Positions 10,216 to 22,800 are shown, counted from the first letter of the stretch. The stretch is DNA of 64,000 nt from Parelaphostrongylus tenuis (GCA_019055375.1 JAHQIW010000113.1:62001-126000), one strand, 5' to 3'. Made by a program: numbers and translations. Notes: generated from the sequence alone by a model not told the origin.

Positions 10216-10492
10216 GTCGATCAATCTCTGAGAAATGCGCCATGCACTCGTCTTTAATTTTTGGATTCGTTTGCGATGATTGAATGCATATCTGCCTTTT
10301 GCATTGGCTCGCAGTGGCCTACCGCTCTATCGAATCAGTGCTGCTTATCCTCTTAGACAAGTGTGATACCAGTTTGCAGACCCCGGACGGATGGATGGCT
10401 TGGTGGGCCATCAGCCTGAGATCGATCCATCCACCTTGTGTGCAACGCAGAGCACCTCTAATCACTGCGCTACATGCGCTCTTTGAAGTGAA
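10216..10492 (-). mobile_element. tRNA-derived SINE, group A, copy 1
   Basis: It aligns over about 270 bp with 35515-35760. Shared blocks include TGATTGAATGCATATCTG, GGATGGATGGCTTGGTG and CGCAGAGCACCTCTA. On the minus strand the head reads GTAGCGCAGTGATTAGAGG (box A) with a degenerate GATCGATCTC (box B). The two copies are about 80% alike by eye. No coding capacity is evident; the frames on both strands are by-products. Confidence 0.75.
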
Positions 10493-13400
10493 ATTTTGAT
10501 ATATAGCTCCGAGAAATTGGTAGGTCCTCAATGACTTTTCATTCCTTCATAAGAACATTTGATCCTGGCTCATATAAATCTATATCAAACTGGATTAATT
10601 ATTGACTTTTGCACAGTTTTAAGCAGTTGTCATCCCTACGGTGACTGCCATTAGGGAACCAAAGTAAATGGGGTTTTCCAGCGTTGATGGGTACTTCATA
10701 GGATGATAGTGCAGTGATAGTGATACCGGCCATGGTTCTAGCTCAGAACAGGATTATCAAACCTATCATCATTGGTCCGGAGTCGAAATATAGAGCACGT
10801 TTCATCTGAGATAAGTTTACAATCTGCGATCCAAATAAGAACAACGCGCAAAAGTCGGTTGATAATCGTGAGCGGTTGAGAGAAAGCGAACTGAATTAGG
10901 AATTGCTGGTATCCTTATAGTAGATGTGAAAGAGGACTTCCAAATTAAAAAAAAATAATGTGTGAGCCTTTACGATTAGTTTTATTGCTTATAGACTCAA
11001 TATGAATTAATCGTGAGTGCTTAATTTAGCCGAATTTATTCACTGCGACATAATTCTCAGTTTTTGCGTATGGATCAAAAATAAAGAAAATGGAGAAGTT
11101 TGAAACGACTTGAGAAGACCAATGTTTCCGAGTACGAATTACACGGCGTTGTCAGAACTGCGCCGATCGGCTTTCCACGATAACATTTCTTCTCTTATTG
11201 AGTGACATGGTCATGAAAATTTAGCACAAATTCTCTGACTGCTGCCAGTGGACGTACAGTCGGTTGACAGCCCCCGAACACCTGTCGATATGTGCATTAT
11301 CTTATTTTTACGACAGAGTTTTCGTTTTCTGCCTCAGCCTGAGTCAATATTATTCCGCTGAACGCTGGCAGAACAGTACAAACAAACACACTCACACAAG
11401 CACATACTCGCACACCTCATAATGCAGCGAGATGAGATAATTTAAGAGACGAAACGAAGTCCTCTTCATCGATATTGAAGTTGGTGATCAATGACTACGT
11501 CAGCTTCTCAAACGCCCACAGATCATCGACGTGAACGATTGTGTTAAGATCGCAAGAACTGATCAACGCCAACATCGGAAGATCGTAACGAAGTCACTAT
11601 ACTATATTTTTACTGAAGTTCTGCTCAATGTTGGTTTGTGATATGAAAGTATGATATGTAAGCAATGTACTGAAACTGATGTACCACTACCGACAAATGG
11701 TTCTGAAGTATTGATGAAGGGAGCATAAAAGATGAGAATTGTGGCTAAATAAGCTGAGCTTGTCCCTGAAATCTTGATACTAAAGGAGTTTTACAGGGCA
11801 GCATTTGTCAAAGTATCATGGTCCAAAAAGAACAACGGTTCTGACGCTAAATTTGAAATGATCAGTGCTCTTCAAAATGTTAGGTACAAACGCGGAATCT
11901 TTCCATAAATATATTGTATCTATTTAAATTGACATAAACTACTAAATCATAAACGTGGCAATTTCACTACACTCGAATTAAAAAAGCTGAAACATTCCAA
12001 CTTTTTATTGAAAGTTGCCGTTAGTACACATAAATAAGATTCTGTTCAGAGCGCTCATACATCCAACAATTCAATGTAACATGCCTATCCTATCTCAATT
12101 CAAAAAGACAAGCACTGCGTCGTCCCAGTTAACTACTCCAGCAACGAGATAAACGTTTAGCTTCACATCCTCGTGCACTGGTTTAAACAATGTGTTGACT
12201 TGCAACTCAGTCAGATTTCGCTTTATCTACAGACCAGCGCGCTCTGTTTCGTCACGGGGATGGTTTCATTGCTCAATCAGCATGAATCTTTCTGTAGGAG
12301 TGTGCGCTGGTTGTGACAAGTTACGATTAATTATCAAGGGGTCTCGAGTTCTGGAAAGCGTTGGCTTCTTGATAATACCTCGGTCGAGAATTGTCTACTA
12401 CCTTGCATATCATCATAGTCTAAATGTATTATAAATGCCTCATAAAATGATTAGCCTAAAGCGATTGCGAACATTTTTATCAATTACGACAAGTTTCAGT
12501 TTTTGCTCATATCTCTTTTACCTAGCTGAATTAGTCGCAAACTGTAGTATCGATATGCCAGTCAATTGCCAGTTCAGTTAAATACTGGTTCCTGAATATC
12601 TTAATTTTCTGTTGAAAATAAGTGGAAAAAGATACTGCGACAATAAATGAATCGACTTGATAGCGAGGTCCTTTTGGTCCTTTTCTACTTTGATGGTCCT
12701 GCATGGAAAAATGCAGATGACACACAGATTAGCAAATGAAGGCGCTAATTATGGTAAACACCGCAAGAACGCACAGAATCGTTCATTAATATATGTAAAT
12801 ATGAAAACAGCGTGATTCAAAAAGCATTCTCCGCGCTGAATCACCTGTAAACCCAGTAGTCAACAAGGATTTCAAAGATGCGTCAGCAAGGTATCCTCTC
12901 ACTCCTATCGTACGCGGAAACTGTTAGGCTAATAGGTTCATTTAGAACGGGAAACACTAGTAGTAATATAATTTTCGCATGCGGACCAGTACTTTTGCTC
13001 TTTTTAGTCACTGCCTTCACATAGCTCACCTAGCTTTTTCATAAGAGATGCGTAGTGCTTATCATTCGAAATCGACACCTAACAAATCTACTGAATAGAA
13101 AAACGAGCTACGTAGCTTCATAACTATGAACTCTTCCAAAGTCCTTTCCAAGACTTGATATTGAATTCATGGTACTCAATGAAAATAAAGTTTACACTTG
13201 GTATTCATCCATCTAGATCGGCAATGAGACACGTTGTGGAACGATTAGCTCTCATCAGCACGCCGAACCCTAATGCGAGAACCAAGGTTGATAAACCGAC
13301 TGACACAGGCTGCAGACGTGCGTCTACAAGCAAAAATTTTCATCATAGTATGTCCGCTAAAGTTCTGCATATCTATTGAGAATTTTCCTGAACATCATGA

Positions 13401-14045
13401 GCGGAGCCATATATTCCTCGGTTACCTTTCTTTGGATTTGTCCAAATTAATTGGATGCTATAGCTCAAGGTTCCGACTGCACTACGGTGCCAAAAATGCG
13501 GTAAGATGGAGTGAAATCGAATGATGCTAGAAAATATATGAAAAAACTACATAGAAATTCTAGAGGAAAACTATGGATTTTTTCATAAACAGCGAGTAAC
13601 GGGAAATTTGAGAAGTAAATTCGTAAAGCTATGAAAACTAACAGAATGCTCCGCATTTAGTAGATAGACTAAGGAGCAACTCCAAATGAACTGAGAATAA
13701 TGACCAAACCTGATGAATCGTGACGGCAGACATGCTCAGGCACGCTACCGTATCTCAAAATGCTGCAGCGGCCAATAGGAGTGATCCTAGCTAGCTAGGT
13801 TTCGGGTGATGACATAGTGGATCAATAAGCTAGCGATTATTCAATTGCAAAAAAAGTAAATAAAAGTTAAACTAGCAAAAAAAGCTCTTGCACTGCTTGA
13901 ATGTGATGAAAAGTACGCGCAGAAATGTCATAGTGAGCGAACGCACAACTCATAATTCTGACCCGTGCAAGAATCTCCCCCTTTAATGAAAGAAGGCTCA
14001 CATTTGATATCAACTTTCAAGCTATTTCGTTCAAAAATTAATACT
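10493..14045. other. no recognisable gene
   Basis: Only short frames (up to 83 codons) are present. A weakly repetitive CACACTCACAC stretch lies near 11385-11415. Nothing else was recognised. Confidence 0.4.
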
Positions 14046-14093
14046 TATATATATATATATATATGTATATGTACGCGTATACATATATATAAG
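14046..14093. repeat. AT dinucleotide repeat
   Basis: A run of TA/AT repeats is broken in the middle by GTATATGTACGCGTATAC, which makes the block partly palindromic. Confidence 0.9.
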
Positions 14094-14320
14094 ATTATAA
14101 TCCGTTTTTTTAATAATAATGAAAATAATGATATACAAGTTCTTTTTCTTCAAAGTCCGTTAGAAACGCTATCTATTTATATCTATTTTATATACCAAAT
14201 ATTTCATATGATGGTTTTCATAGGACTTTGAGGATGACGACTTTTGTATCCAAAAACGCCATTTCTGATAATTTCACTTTGCAGATTTATAACCGAAAGT
14301 AATTGAAATTGCTTAATTGT

Positions 14321-14558
14321 GGTATCGTTCAATTGCGCATTTTCTTAAGAACAATTTAGAATACAACGTTAGTGTACTTGATTCAAAATGGAGCTGTCTT
14401 GAGAACAAATTCGCTTGGCATGAGTGTCGCGTAGGGGAAAATGCTAGTGAAGCGGCACACAAGAATAATGGCGCTTGGAGCGAACTCCATCATAGGGCAA
14501 GTATAGGAACATTGTATATTAGAATGTTCTCAAGAAATTGCTCAATTGAACGATACCA
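14321..14558. mobile_element. MITE-like element with 47-bp inverted ends
   Basis: The left end starts GGTATCGTTCAATTG (14321-14335). The reverse complement of the right end reads TTGGTATCGTTCAATTG (from 14560). The match extends inward about 47 bp on each side (to about 14367 and from about 14511) with roughly 75-80% identity. The inner 140 bp are unrelated and include a small GGAGCGAACTCC hairpin. The size (about 240 bp), long inverted ends and lack of coding suit a MITE or foldback element. The superfamily is not identifiable from the ends. Confidence 0.75.
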
Positions 14559-17500
14559 AAGTCATTGAATTTCACTGCAAAAATCATATTGCAAAACCAA
14601 AACGGTACAAATTGCAATTGTGCTGCATGAAAACACTCGATTTCATGTTGCATAACCGATAGAAAACGTTACGAAGAGCTGAAGTAGAAGGTTTTAAAAG
14701 GTTCTACCTTACCCGCTCTACTCGCTCGATGTTGGTCCATTGAATTACCACTTTAAATCATCAAAATTGAATTACAAATTAGTAAATTTGAAAAATGGCG
14801 TTTTCCGGTTACAAAATTCGTCATCTTCAAAGCCCTATGGAAACCACCATTCAAAATATTCTGTTTATATAAAACATATATATAAATGGCGCTTTCAGCA
14901 CCTTCAAACAAAGGAGAATTCACATATCTTTGATTTTTACTAATATTATAATAAAAAAAAAAACGGCCGAGTCATATTTGTGTACCTCGTAGCAATAAAT
15001 TTTACTACAACAACAACTTCTTGAGATAAACCAATTCTAGAAATAATAAAAGCTGCCTTCACTTCTTCAAGAAAGCTAATGCGCTACAAAAAGTAAGAGA
15101 AAAGGCAACAAAATGTTGTAAATTTTCCTCGAACGGTATTAACGTGACATACTGCGCAGTTCAACTATTGTTAGATTTCTTGAAGTTTTTCACTTTATGG
15201 CTGATCGTTTAAACTTAATATTATGTAATCCATGGTTGAAACAAAGTGCTGTTGATAAGGGTCTGAGGAAATTAGTGAGAACCTATGCCTCTCGAAAGAG
15301 ACGTATCAAACCAAAATTTGCGAAGAATGAGTTTGCGTCAAAACCACCGTAGAAATTATTGGCGCTAAGATTTATTGAGACATGACGTCGCAATCTTTTA
15401 AGAAATCTCTGGCAACAGAGCATGCGGCTGTGATCTTGATGGCGGAGCCTGTCGACAACTCAATGAGCAAGCCATTGCACATAAAATAAATGTTTAGAAC
15501 AACTGAGTTCAATCCCCATTAGGTAAGCATAAACAAGCTCACCATACAGATAAGGGAAGTTAAAACTAAGCTCGACATAGCTGTTACGAAAAAACCGGTT
15601 AATGCAAAGTAGAACAGGCGCCTGTCATAAATAAACGCTTAAACCCCCATGATCTGACTCTAAATACATCATAACATCAACATATAGACAGATTACTTCA
15701 GAAATTTCCTCATAGAATTTTCTGTTAAAGATTCTTTCTTTCAAAATAGATAAGAAGAGAAAAGATTGATATGGAAGTACAACACGTGGCGAAACTTCTT
15801 TCTAATGCATTAGGCTAGTATCTTTTCTTTGCAAACAAGTTCGGTGCTAAGTTATCGGCTTATAAAGGAAGGATGGACGCGGTTTTGTCATTTCAAAATT
15901 TAACTAATAGTCAAATGTTTATGGCAAGGCACTTCTCAGCAAAAATTCCATTTACAACGATGCGACTATGGACGGAGAGGCCAATCTTCAAGTGTGAGAG
16001 ATATTCGGAAATTGTTAGTTGAACCATTTTCACAGTTCTGTTTTGTCTGGCTTTGATTCAACAAAATCCAATGGAATCGTTTCCGTTCGGCCACCTTTCA
16101 ATATGTGATAATTCCATTTACGACCTTGAGTCAGTCACGAATTTGTCAAGAACACACAATCTATGCACAACGATCCCAATTTTTCCACAATACCTGAAAT
16201 ATACCTTCCACAATTTGTATCAATCCTTGTATTCTAAATTGTACGATGCATTCCAGTCCAAATCAGAAAGATAAGAAACGAATGACAGTATCAGAAAGCA
16301 AACACCCACACATTCTTTAGGAGGCATCTTCAGATAATTTCATAATTTTTCTCATGAATTTCCCAATGGTAAAAGGATGAATAGATCAGAAGTGATGATG
16401 GGCAAAACTGGAGAAGGATGAATAATGGATGTCGAAAAACAACAAAGAAGTTCAGCTTGATAAGTGTTATAAGAAAAGACTGAGCTCACATCTGAACATA
16501 ACACAAAGAAAAAACTAGCAGAAATTATCCGAATACTGTAAATATTAGGGAAAGCGCATCACATACCACCACCTCTCACTACTCGATAGTCACAAGAGAC
16601 GAAATCATAAACTCGCCATCGTAGTCAATCAATGCCGATGCGCAGCTGGGAATGCTGGAACCTAAGCCCAACCCCGATCGTCAGCTGAGCTTAGCCCTAA
16701 TACGAGACGGATGGACGGCATGATCAACTAAACCCTTTCACAAACTAAAACCTCGTCACTGTTCGCCCGTTCTTTTCGTTGGGTGATCAACTGACAATCA
16801 GAACAAGCTCCGATCGGATCCTGATAACATTATTAATAAATTATCAGTGCAATGCTAAAGATTAAGCGATTCGTTGTTCATTAGTAGTGACTGCTTTCTT
16901 TTTACATTTGTAATTGATGACATTGGCTATTCATTTCAGATATTTCGCCATTTACTGCTACTTTTTCAACTTTGCACCAAATCATACTGTACTTTCGTTG
17001 ACAGTTAGCTTCGATAAATATTGTTGAATTATTCTTCACATTAACAAAATCATACAGATAATAAAACGATGAGAATACGTTGATGACCGGAAAATTTGCC
17101 GTCGGCTGAGTCATCTTCAGAAATCGTCGTAACGCTGTGAGGAGTATAATTTTGCAAGCCCACGTGGTCACGTGGCATCTCAGGCTTCTACTATGGGGTA
17201 GCTACCTGTTGGCAGGAAATCACGAAATTGTATATGTAAGACTGTTCTTCTCGAAATGAGTACCTGAAGAAGATAGAATATGGAGTACTCGTGTTGGTTC
17301 AAAGAACGGAAGAAAAAGGAAACAGATGACGAGAGGAAAAAAGAACGCTAAAAAAAGCATCGTACTGGATAGTTAACATGCATACTATAGCTGTTTCTTA
17401 TATTTCTATATTTGAGAAGCTCAGAGGCCTGTATAATCAGTCGATTTTCTCTTCTGACGGCGTCAGTGGTGAAGGATATAAACCACAAATCGTTAAAAAT

Positions 17501-19017
17501 GATTAAGGTAGCAGATAGCTCCAATACTGAGATTCTTTCAGATGACCAAACATTAGCACTATCTTCAGTACAATCGATTACACAAGCTGATCCGTGGTTT
17601 GTAGAAAAATTGCCGCTGACACGAATGTCATGGGAATACTATGAGAAATCAAAACATTGCTATGAATCTATACATTATCAAAAAATACTTTCAGAGACAT
17701 TTCTTGCGTCTTTTCTCTTCTTCTATTTTGATGTAGATAAAGGCACACTGGTAGAGATGCTGTTTAATACAAATAAGGCCATGGTCGCATCACGCGCGAA
17801 GTCGCCTAAACATGCCACCTTTTCGAGACAGGAAAAGTTGTAACAGACATATTCGAAAAGCCTCCATCGAATCCGAAAGACCTATAGCGAAGTTCTGGCA
17901 GAAGGCTAATTGGTTCATCGTTTATGAGTCGATATAATAATACCAATGCCGTCTATGAAAACACACCAATCCACACATGCAGTAGTGATCCAGATTTGGG
18001 GGTGCTTTAGTAGAACTATACCACTTCATCAAAACCCAGTTCAGCGAACATTCATCGATATTCAAAAGGAGATCCTCAGGGAGATGACGAATTACTAAGA
18101 CTCTCAGCTAGAAGCCCTTTATGGATCATATCACGCGAAGAAACGAAGCATGCGATGTTCCATCCTAATAAGTCGTGATCTTGAATGATGCAGAAAATCC
18201 TTCTCACTACGTTCGCAATCTAACATTTTGACGAACATTTTGATGATCCATAAAGATTGACTTAAAACTTTACAATGCTCCTAAAAATGAAGTACGTGAC
18301 AGAAACAACAACTTAAATAGACACGTTCAAATGAGAAAGTAGATATAGATAATTCCATTCGCAATTCTTTTGTGTCTAATTCATTTTAATTAAAAATAAA
18401 GAGAACAAGAAAATAACGAATTAAAAAAGTTGGTGTCCTCTTATTGAAATTCATTTGCCATCGGAATGAGAAAAAACAATTTCTCAACGAAAAACAGATG
18501 TTAGCTTCAGCATTGCTATTATAGAACTAAAATCGTACTGGGTTCACTTTATTCATTAGAATTCTGCATGATTTCGTGAATTCAATCAATAAATAAATAA
18601 TAAAATAGAATCAATAGGAGAATTTTTGTTGGATAATTGTGTTGGTATCAAAACGATTGGACAATTCATACGAATAGGCGTTGTCCCGAAAGTTGCCCAT
18701 AAAATTTCTTGATAACTTAGTGATTGGAAAAAAAATAAGTACAAATAAAACAGACTTTGTTGTGTTCCTTTGATCTACGCTATACTGATTTTTATTTTTC
18801 AATATTGTCTTACAATCAGTCAAGTTCTTTGTCAAGCTGTAGTGCATATTTCCTCGTTGGTCAATTGGAGTTTCATCAGAAATGAGTAAATAATAATTCT
18901 ACTAGTCATCAATCAGTCATCGTTAGCCTATTGTAATCTGTCGGAAGCTGAATCTACATTGATATAGCCTAGCAACAAAACTGCTAGTGAATCACGATTA
19001 CAGAGCCGAAATTTAGC
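14559..19017. other. no recognisable gene; holds the longest open frame
   Basis: The longest open frame of the window lies at 17412-17843 (listed separately). The rest has short frames and AT-rich sequence with no repeat shared elsewhere that I noticed. Confidence 0.4.
17412..17843 (+). other. unrecognised 143-codon open frame
   Basis: This is the longest open frame in the window, from ATG at 17412 to TAA at 17843. The translated sequence is not low-complexity but matches no family I know. It has one hydrophobic, Phe-rich stretch (about residues 95-108, LASFLFFYFDV) and no signal peptide. In 64 kb of AT-rich DNA a frame of this length can arise by chance. I cannot say whether it is an exon. 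Confidence 0.15.
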
Positions 19018-19366
19018 GTTCTGTTTCGAGTGCTTTCTTAACATCACGCTCAAATTTCAATAACCTCATGAGTATTATTAGAGCAAACATATCATGTGGT
19101 CTGATTACAGGCTCTTGTAAAGTGCAATATAGTGTTTCGGCCTTGACAGCCTCGTCAGTCGGGCAGGCCCTTCCTCTTTAGCCAATCTTCTCGGGGTGCT
19201 CCAGTTCCCGCATTTAGAGTAAGCGACGACGAACGATTTACACGTGCCGTCAAGTGAAATAAATCACTAGATCGGCAGTGTTGCACACTCTATTGTTCTT
19301 GGTTAGTATTTTTGAAATATTATACCGCTCGTTTCGAGTGTTTCAATTTAGGTTTTATTACCCGCT
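19018..19366 (-). mobile_element. decayed family 1 retrozyme-like copy, partial dimer
   Basis: It aligns with the 6.2-7.2 kb unit along its length: TTCGAGTGCTTTCTTAA, CACGCTCAAATTTCAAT, CATGTGGTCTG, the inverted hammerhead, GTCAAGTGAAA and TATTATACC. After TATTATACC (19318-19326) the start motif TTCGAGTG recurs at 19333, about 308 bp after the first, and runs to about 19366. The locus therefore held a second unit in tandem. It is heavily mutated, so the insertion is older than the one at 6.2-7.2 kb. Confidence 0.75.
19122..19166 (-). ncRNA. hammerhead ribozyme relic
   Basis: On the minus strand the core is CTGACGA (19158-19152; position 7 is free to vary). Stem II is GGC/GCC and GAAAC is intact. 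Stem III and stem I no longer pair well (ACACTATAT; TTGCAC). It is inactive by inspection. Confidence 0.6.
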
Positions 19367-19384
19367 CTCAGATAGGATGAAACG

Positions 19385-19440
19385 AGGGTTGGATTTCCGC
19401 CTGAGGTCGTGTTTTTGTACATCACTCAGCTCTGTTAGGT
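19385..19440 (+). mobile_element. truncated SINE tail, group B
   Basis: CCGCCTGAGGTCGTGTTTTTG and TACATCACTCAG match the tail segments of the copies at 19905-20010 and 39505-39620. No head is present. Confidence 0.45.
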
Positions 19441-19904
19441 ATATATGAGATACAATAACACTTGCAAAAAATGCAGTAAATACTAGAAATTTTAAACAAT
19501 AAATATGGGACTCGATTTTTCTTGATCAGCCTCAATGATTGAAGGTTGTAAACCGCATCCACAACTTTATTCACCGCCTAATGTCATTTTAAAGATAAAA
19601 TATAACGTCAAGCATAACTACAAAAACGAGGATACGATTATAGCTTGAAAGGTGATAAATACACATGTGTGCGCCCAAAAAGGGTAATCATGATCCAGTC
19701 CACTTCACATATATAACGTTCCAAGTTTTACCTGCATTTAAACATTCCTGGGATTGTGGATCGTATCAAGATAGCAATCAGACTCAAACATGCCGATATT
19801 TAGTGTCAAAAACAATTAAAGTGCAAAAAATATACTTTAGAAGCTCAGAATTGAAATGAAATTGTTATGTGATGTTTCGTAACGAAGAAAGAGTGGTAGC
19901 CGAT

Positions 19905-20010
19905 CGGTGACTCCGGTGGCGTAGTGGTGGCATGCTGCTGCTATGGATGGAACACGTGTTCAACTCCTGCCTAAGATCGGGTGTTTTGCATACACTCAGT
20001 ATCCTAGAGC
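19905..20010 (+). mobile_element. tRNA-derived SINE-like copy, group B
   Basis: A box A-like GGTGGCGTAGTGGTGGCATG (19914 onward) and a box B-like GTGTTCAACTCC (near 19952) are followed by CCTAAGATCGGGTG and TTTTGCATACACTCAG. The layout is the same as at 8591-8702 and 39505-39620. Confidence 0.6.
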
Positions 20011-21427
20011 ATATTATAATAATGTCAAAACGCTGCTATAACAGGAGTAAAACAAGTGAAATTTAGTAGACTGTTGATTTGTTATCTAACGTTTGGAATG
20101 TTTAGGCGAACCGGACAGAGTGACAGGAGCGAAGTGCTGCGGTTTCTTAGCAAAAAATTTGAAACTGAAAAGGATGTGAACCAATGGGACGCTAATGTAA
20201 GGGAAAGAACTTACAACTTAGTACGTTGTCTTCAAGATAGTTCTGGGATTTGGAGCGATGAAAAATCTGTATAAAATCACCAATAGAGACTTAGTGGACA
20301 GCCCATAGTGTCAATGATGTATCGTTTGTCACAATATCCGATCACTTCACTCTAAAGTATTTAGGTTATTTATATTCATGTTCTATAGGAAAGCAAAACA
20401 AAAAGAAGTTTGTATCAAGAGAACCGGGCGGATTCTATTCGAAGACGATGGTTCAAGTATGATATTTCTGAATGTCAATCAAAACCTCTTGTAATATCAT
20501 GAAATAATCGATGGAATTAATGAGGATTTGGTCAGAAAACGCAAAACAACTTACATATTTACTGAAATGCGTATGGAAAGCTTAGCGGGGTAGTGAATTC
20601 GAAACCTTTACAATAATTAAAGCACGTAATGCAAAATTCATAGGATAATTGTGGTAACGTACATATCACTGAATGATGAGAATGGTCTCTAAGATTTAGA
20701 ACGATATGAGCACATGAGAGAAAGCTCACACAATATCATTCAGTGATAAGAAATTTATGAAAGATTTGAGCGCTCACAAGGGTGTGATTTCAATGCTGTA
20801 TCGTGCATATCTTTCAGTGATAAGGAACACCTAGCCCCTGTAATCATATACGCGCCCATGCACGCAGCTTCACAGTATGGAAGTGCCTCGATGGTGAGAC
20901 ATAATTTCAAGAAATGGACAAGGTATCCTCCAAATGAGTCCATCCAACAGACTTTGGTGGTGGGAAACGACTATAAACGCAAATGATATATGACCTCTAT
21001 GGGTATAATCTAATGGAAGTGTAGCTTTATGAGGATCCGCGCTAAAATAGCTTGATGCGACAACGTGACAACAACCACCTAGAAAGTTTTTTTCTATTTC
21101 CATGCTGTTGACTAATAGTCGTGTAATAAGATTTGCTAAAGTAGAATGTAACTGTGAAAATAATAGAGTAAGAAGGGACGTTTAATTGCAGTTATTTTAC
21201 TGTGATAATATTGCCATTCGTTGGATGGAGTTCCCTCCCAATATTTACGAACTCAAAGTTTCAACACACAGTCGTTTTCCTTATCACTTCTTGACGGGCT
21301 GCCGTCTGTACTTCAAATTATCGACATTGGAAACAGCAACAGAATCCTTCTTCATGTTCTACAAAATGTTTCTGTTGCTTGATGAGATAAAAAAAGGCCC
21401 CAGCAGTGCTACAATGTTGCAACTTTA
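20011..21427. other. unassigned apart from one inverted repeat
   Basis: A 72-codon frame at 20056-20274 begins with a hydrophobic stretch (MKFSRLLICYLTFGMF) that could resemble a signal peptide, but the rest is unrecognised. A hairpin at 20664-20748 is listed separately. Confidence 0.35.
20664..20748. repeat. perfect 14-bp inverted repeat
   Basis: TATCACTGAATGAT (20664-20677) is perfectly inverted as ATCATTCAGTGATA (20735-20748) around a 57-nt spacer. A third related word, TCTTTCAGTGATAAGGA, lies near 20811. No flanking duplication is evident. Confidence 0.7.
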
Positions 21428-21612
21428 CATTCAAGAATGTTGAATAATTTACATAATTCTGGACCTCGGGCGGAAGTTGAATCCACGTTCTACCTTTATC
21501 AAGTGTGCATACAACGACTACACTGAGGCCGTTGATCTGTTATCACTTCAGTGCGATGTAAGATATCGAAACCGTTCGCTACCAACCGTCAACGGATTTG
21601 GTTTGCTAAGCA
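21428..21612 (-). mobile_element. SINE-like repeat, group B, inverted copy
   Basis: Read on the minus strand it has the same order as 8480-8702: leader CAAATCCGTTGACGGTTGG with CGGTTTCGATATC, tRNA-like head (box B GATTCAACTTCC near 21483), then tail ATTATTCAACATTCTTGAAT. It lies 260 bp from a plus-strand copy (21874-22060), forming an inverted pair. Confidence 0.65.
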
Positions 21613-21873
21613 CGTATTGGCATTGATTATATTCAAAAGCTGACAGTTTTTGGATTTGCATTGAAATATGATATACATATGCATTTATGTGTATGTACAC
21701 TTATACATATCTATACTTAATCTTCAAGAGTTCTTTCCAACGCTTTTCAATCAGCATTATTTGACATATAATTAAAACATCATAATGTTCCTGAAAATAG
21801 AGTGAAATAATGAATACTCGTAAATTATACATTAAATAACCGTCATGTTAACTGAGTTTAATGAACATAAAAT

Positions 21874-22060
21874 GTTACCAGACCAAACCCGTTGACGGTT
21901 CGTTGCTGACAGTTCTATATCTTACCCCGTAAAAAGAATTAGTATAGAGCAACGCCTTTGACGGTGTAGCATTAGCATACACTTCCGGTAAAGGGTAACA
22001 CGGGTTCAATTCCCACGTGAACTTTACGTGAACGTGAACGTTTCGCATATCACACAACAT
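21874..22060 (+). mobile_element. SINE-like repeat, group B, third full copy
   Basis: The leader is ACCAAACCCGTTGACGGTT (21883 onward). The box A-like GGTGTAGCATTAGCATAC starts near 21963 and the box B GGGTTCAATTCCC starts near 22002, the best B box of the group. The tail is CGCATATCACACAACATTATT. An internal CGTGAACTTTACGTGAACGTGAACG repeat occurs at about 22015-22040 (given here as ACGTGAAC repeated three times). Confidence 0.65.
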
Positions 22061-22535
22061 TATTGTGCACTAGAAGAAGCTGTCTCTACAAAAGATGGAT
22101 TTTGGATGAAAGTTTTCATGACACTTTTGAAATTATAGTGATAAACGTGTCATTTGATATAGGAGACATTGTTGGTAAAAGTAAAAATACATTCGGGATA
22201 CTGTCGTAGAGATGACAGAAAATAATAAAATTAAGAGTAAATCATTATTCCGCATATTTCAGACATTGGATTTGTTATTCCATTACTATTCTGTTGATGC
22301 ACTGCCTAATGTAATGATAAAAAAGCGAACGCTGTAATTCCACACAGACCCAACAAGCCTCCATTCACCTGCAGTTAGAAATATTGCATCACAGTTGCCC
22401 GAAAACTCCTTCGAGGCTACAAAAGATGGCAAATGTTTCTTGAAAAGATCTAGAATTACTTTATTTCTGCTATTTCAGAAGTGTGTGGAAAATGACTCAA
22501 TCAATCTTTGATACCATTCATAACAAAGTCAAAAG

Positions 22536-22585
22536 TGATGTGAGTGATGAGTCCCAATAATACGAAACAGGTGCCTGTATACCAC
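22536..22585 (+). ncRNA. hammerhead ribozyme relic, family 2
   Basis: The core reads GTGATGA (22544-22550; the first base should be C). GTCCCAATA is followed by ATAC instead of GGAC, so stem II is broken. GAAAC is intact. Stem III ACAGGTGCCTGT (22567-22578) is near-palindromic, followed by the A of a GTA cleavage triplet and TACCAC. Probably inactive. Confidence 0.6.
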
Positions 22586-22800
22586 TAGACCTAACAGCTC
22601 AAAACATGTTAAATCATTATCAGATTATATCATTTTGAGCGGGTCTATAAAAAAGCGGTTGATAGAAGTGATATGATTCATTATAACAGCTACGCACTCC
22701 ATTGCCAGTCACCACAATGTCAGGTAACTACGTCCACCTGCCTTGAGGTGATTTATCACTAGGCGTCGATTTCTTTATAGAGGATTATTTAAAGATAAGA
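22536..22800 (+). mobile_element. decayed retrozyme-like copy, family 2
   Basis: It starts within a hammerhead relic and continues through CACTAGACCTAACAGCTCAAAAC, an AT-rich middle, and then GTCACCACAATGTCAGGTAA, AGGTGATTTATCACTA and TATAGAGGATTATTTA. The last three blocks precede the hammerhead in the 63.1 kb copy, so here they follow a ribozyme. This implies that the original array was head-to-tail, with ribozymes at unit ends. Confidence 0.6.

Noticed and set aside
17412..17843. 143-codon frame as a protein-coding gene
   Set aside because: No recognised domain, no supporting splice or start context. It is kept only as an unrecognised open frame.
21565..21600. CGAAACCGTT as a hammerhead 3' half
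   Set aside because: No CUGANGA upstream; the word belongs to the SINE group B leader.
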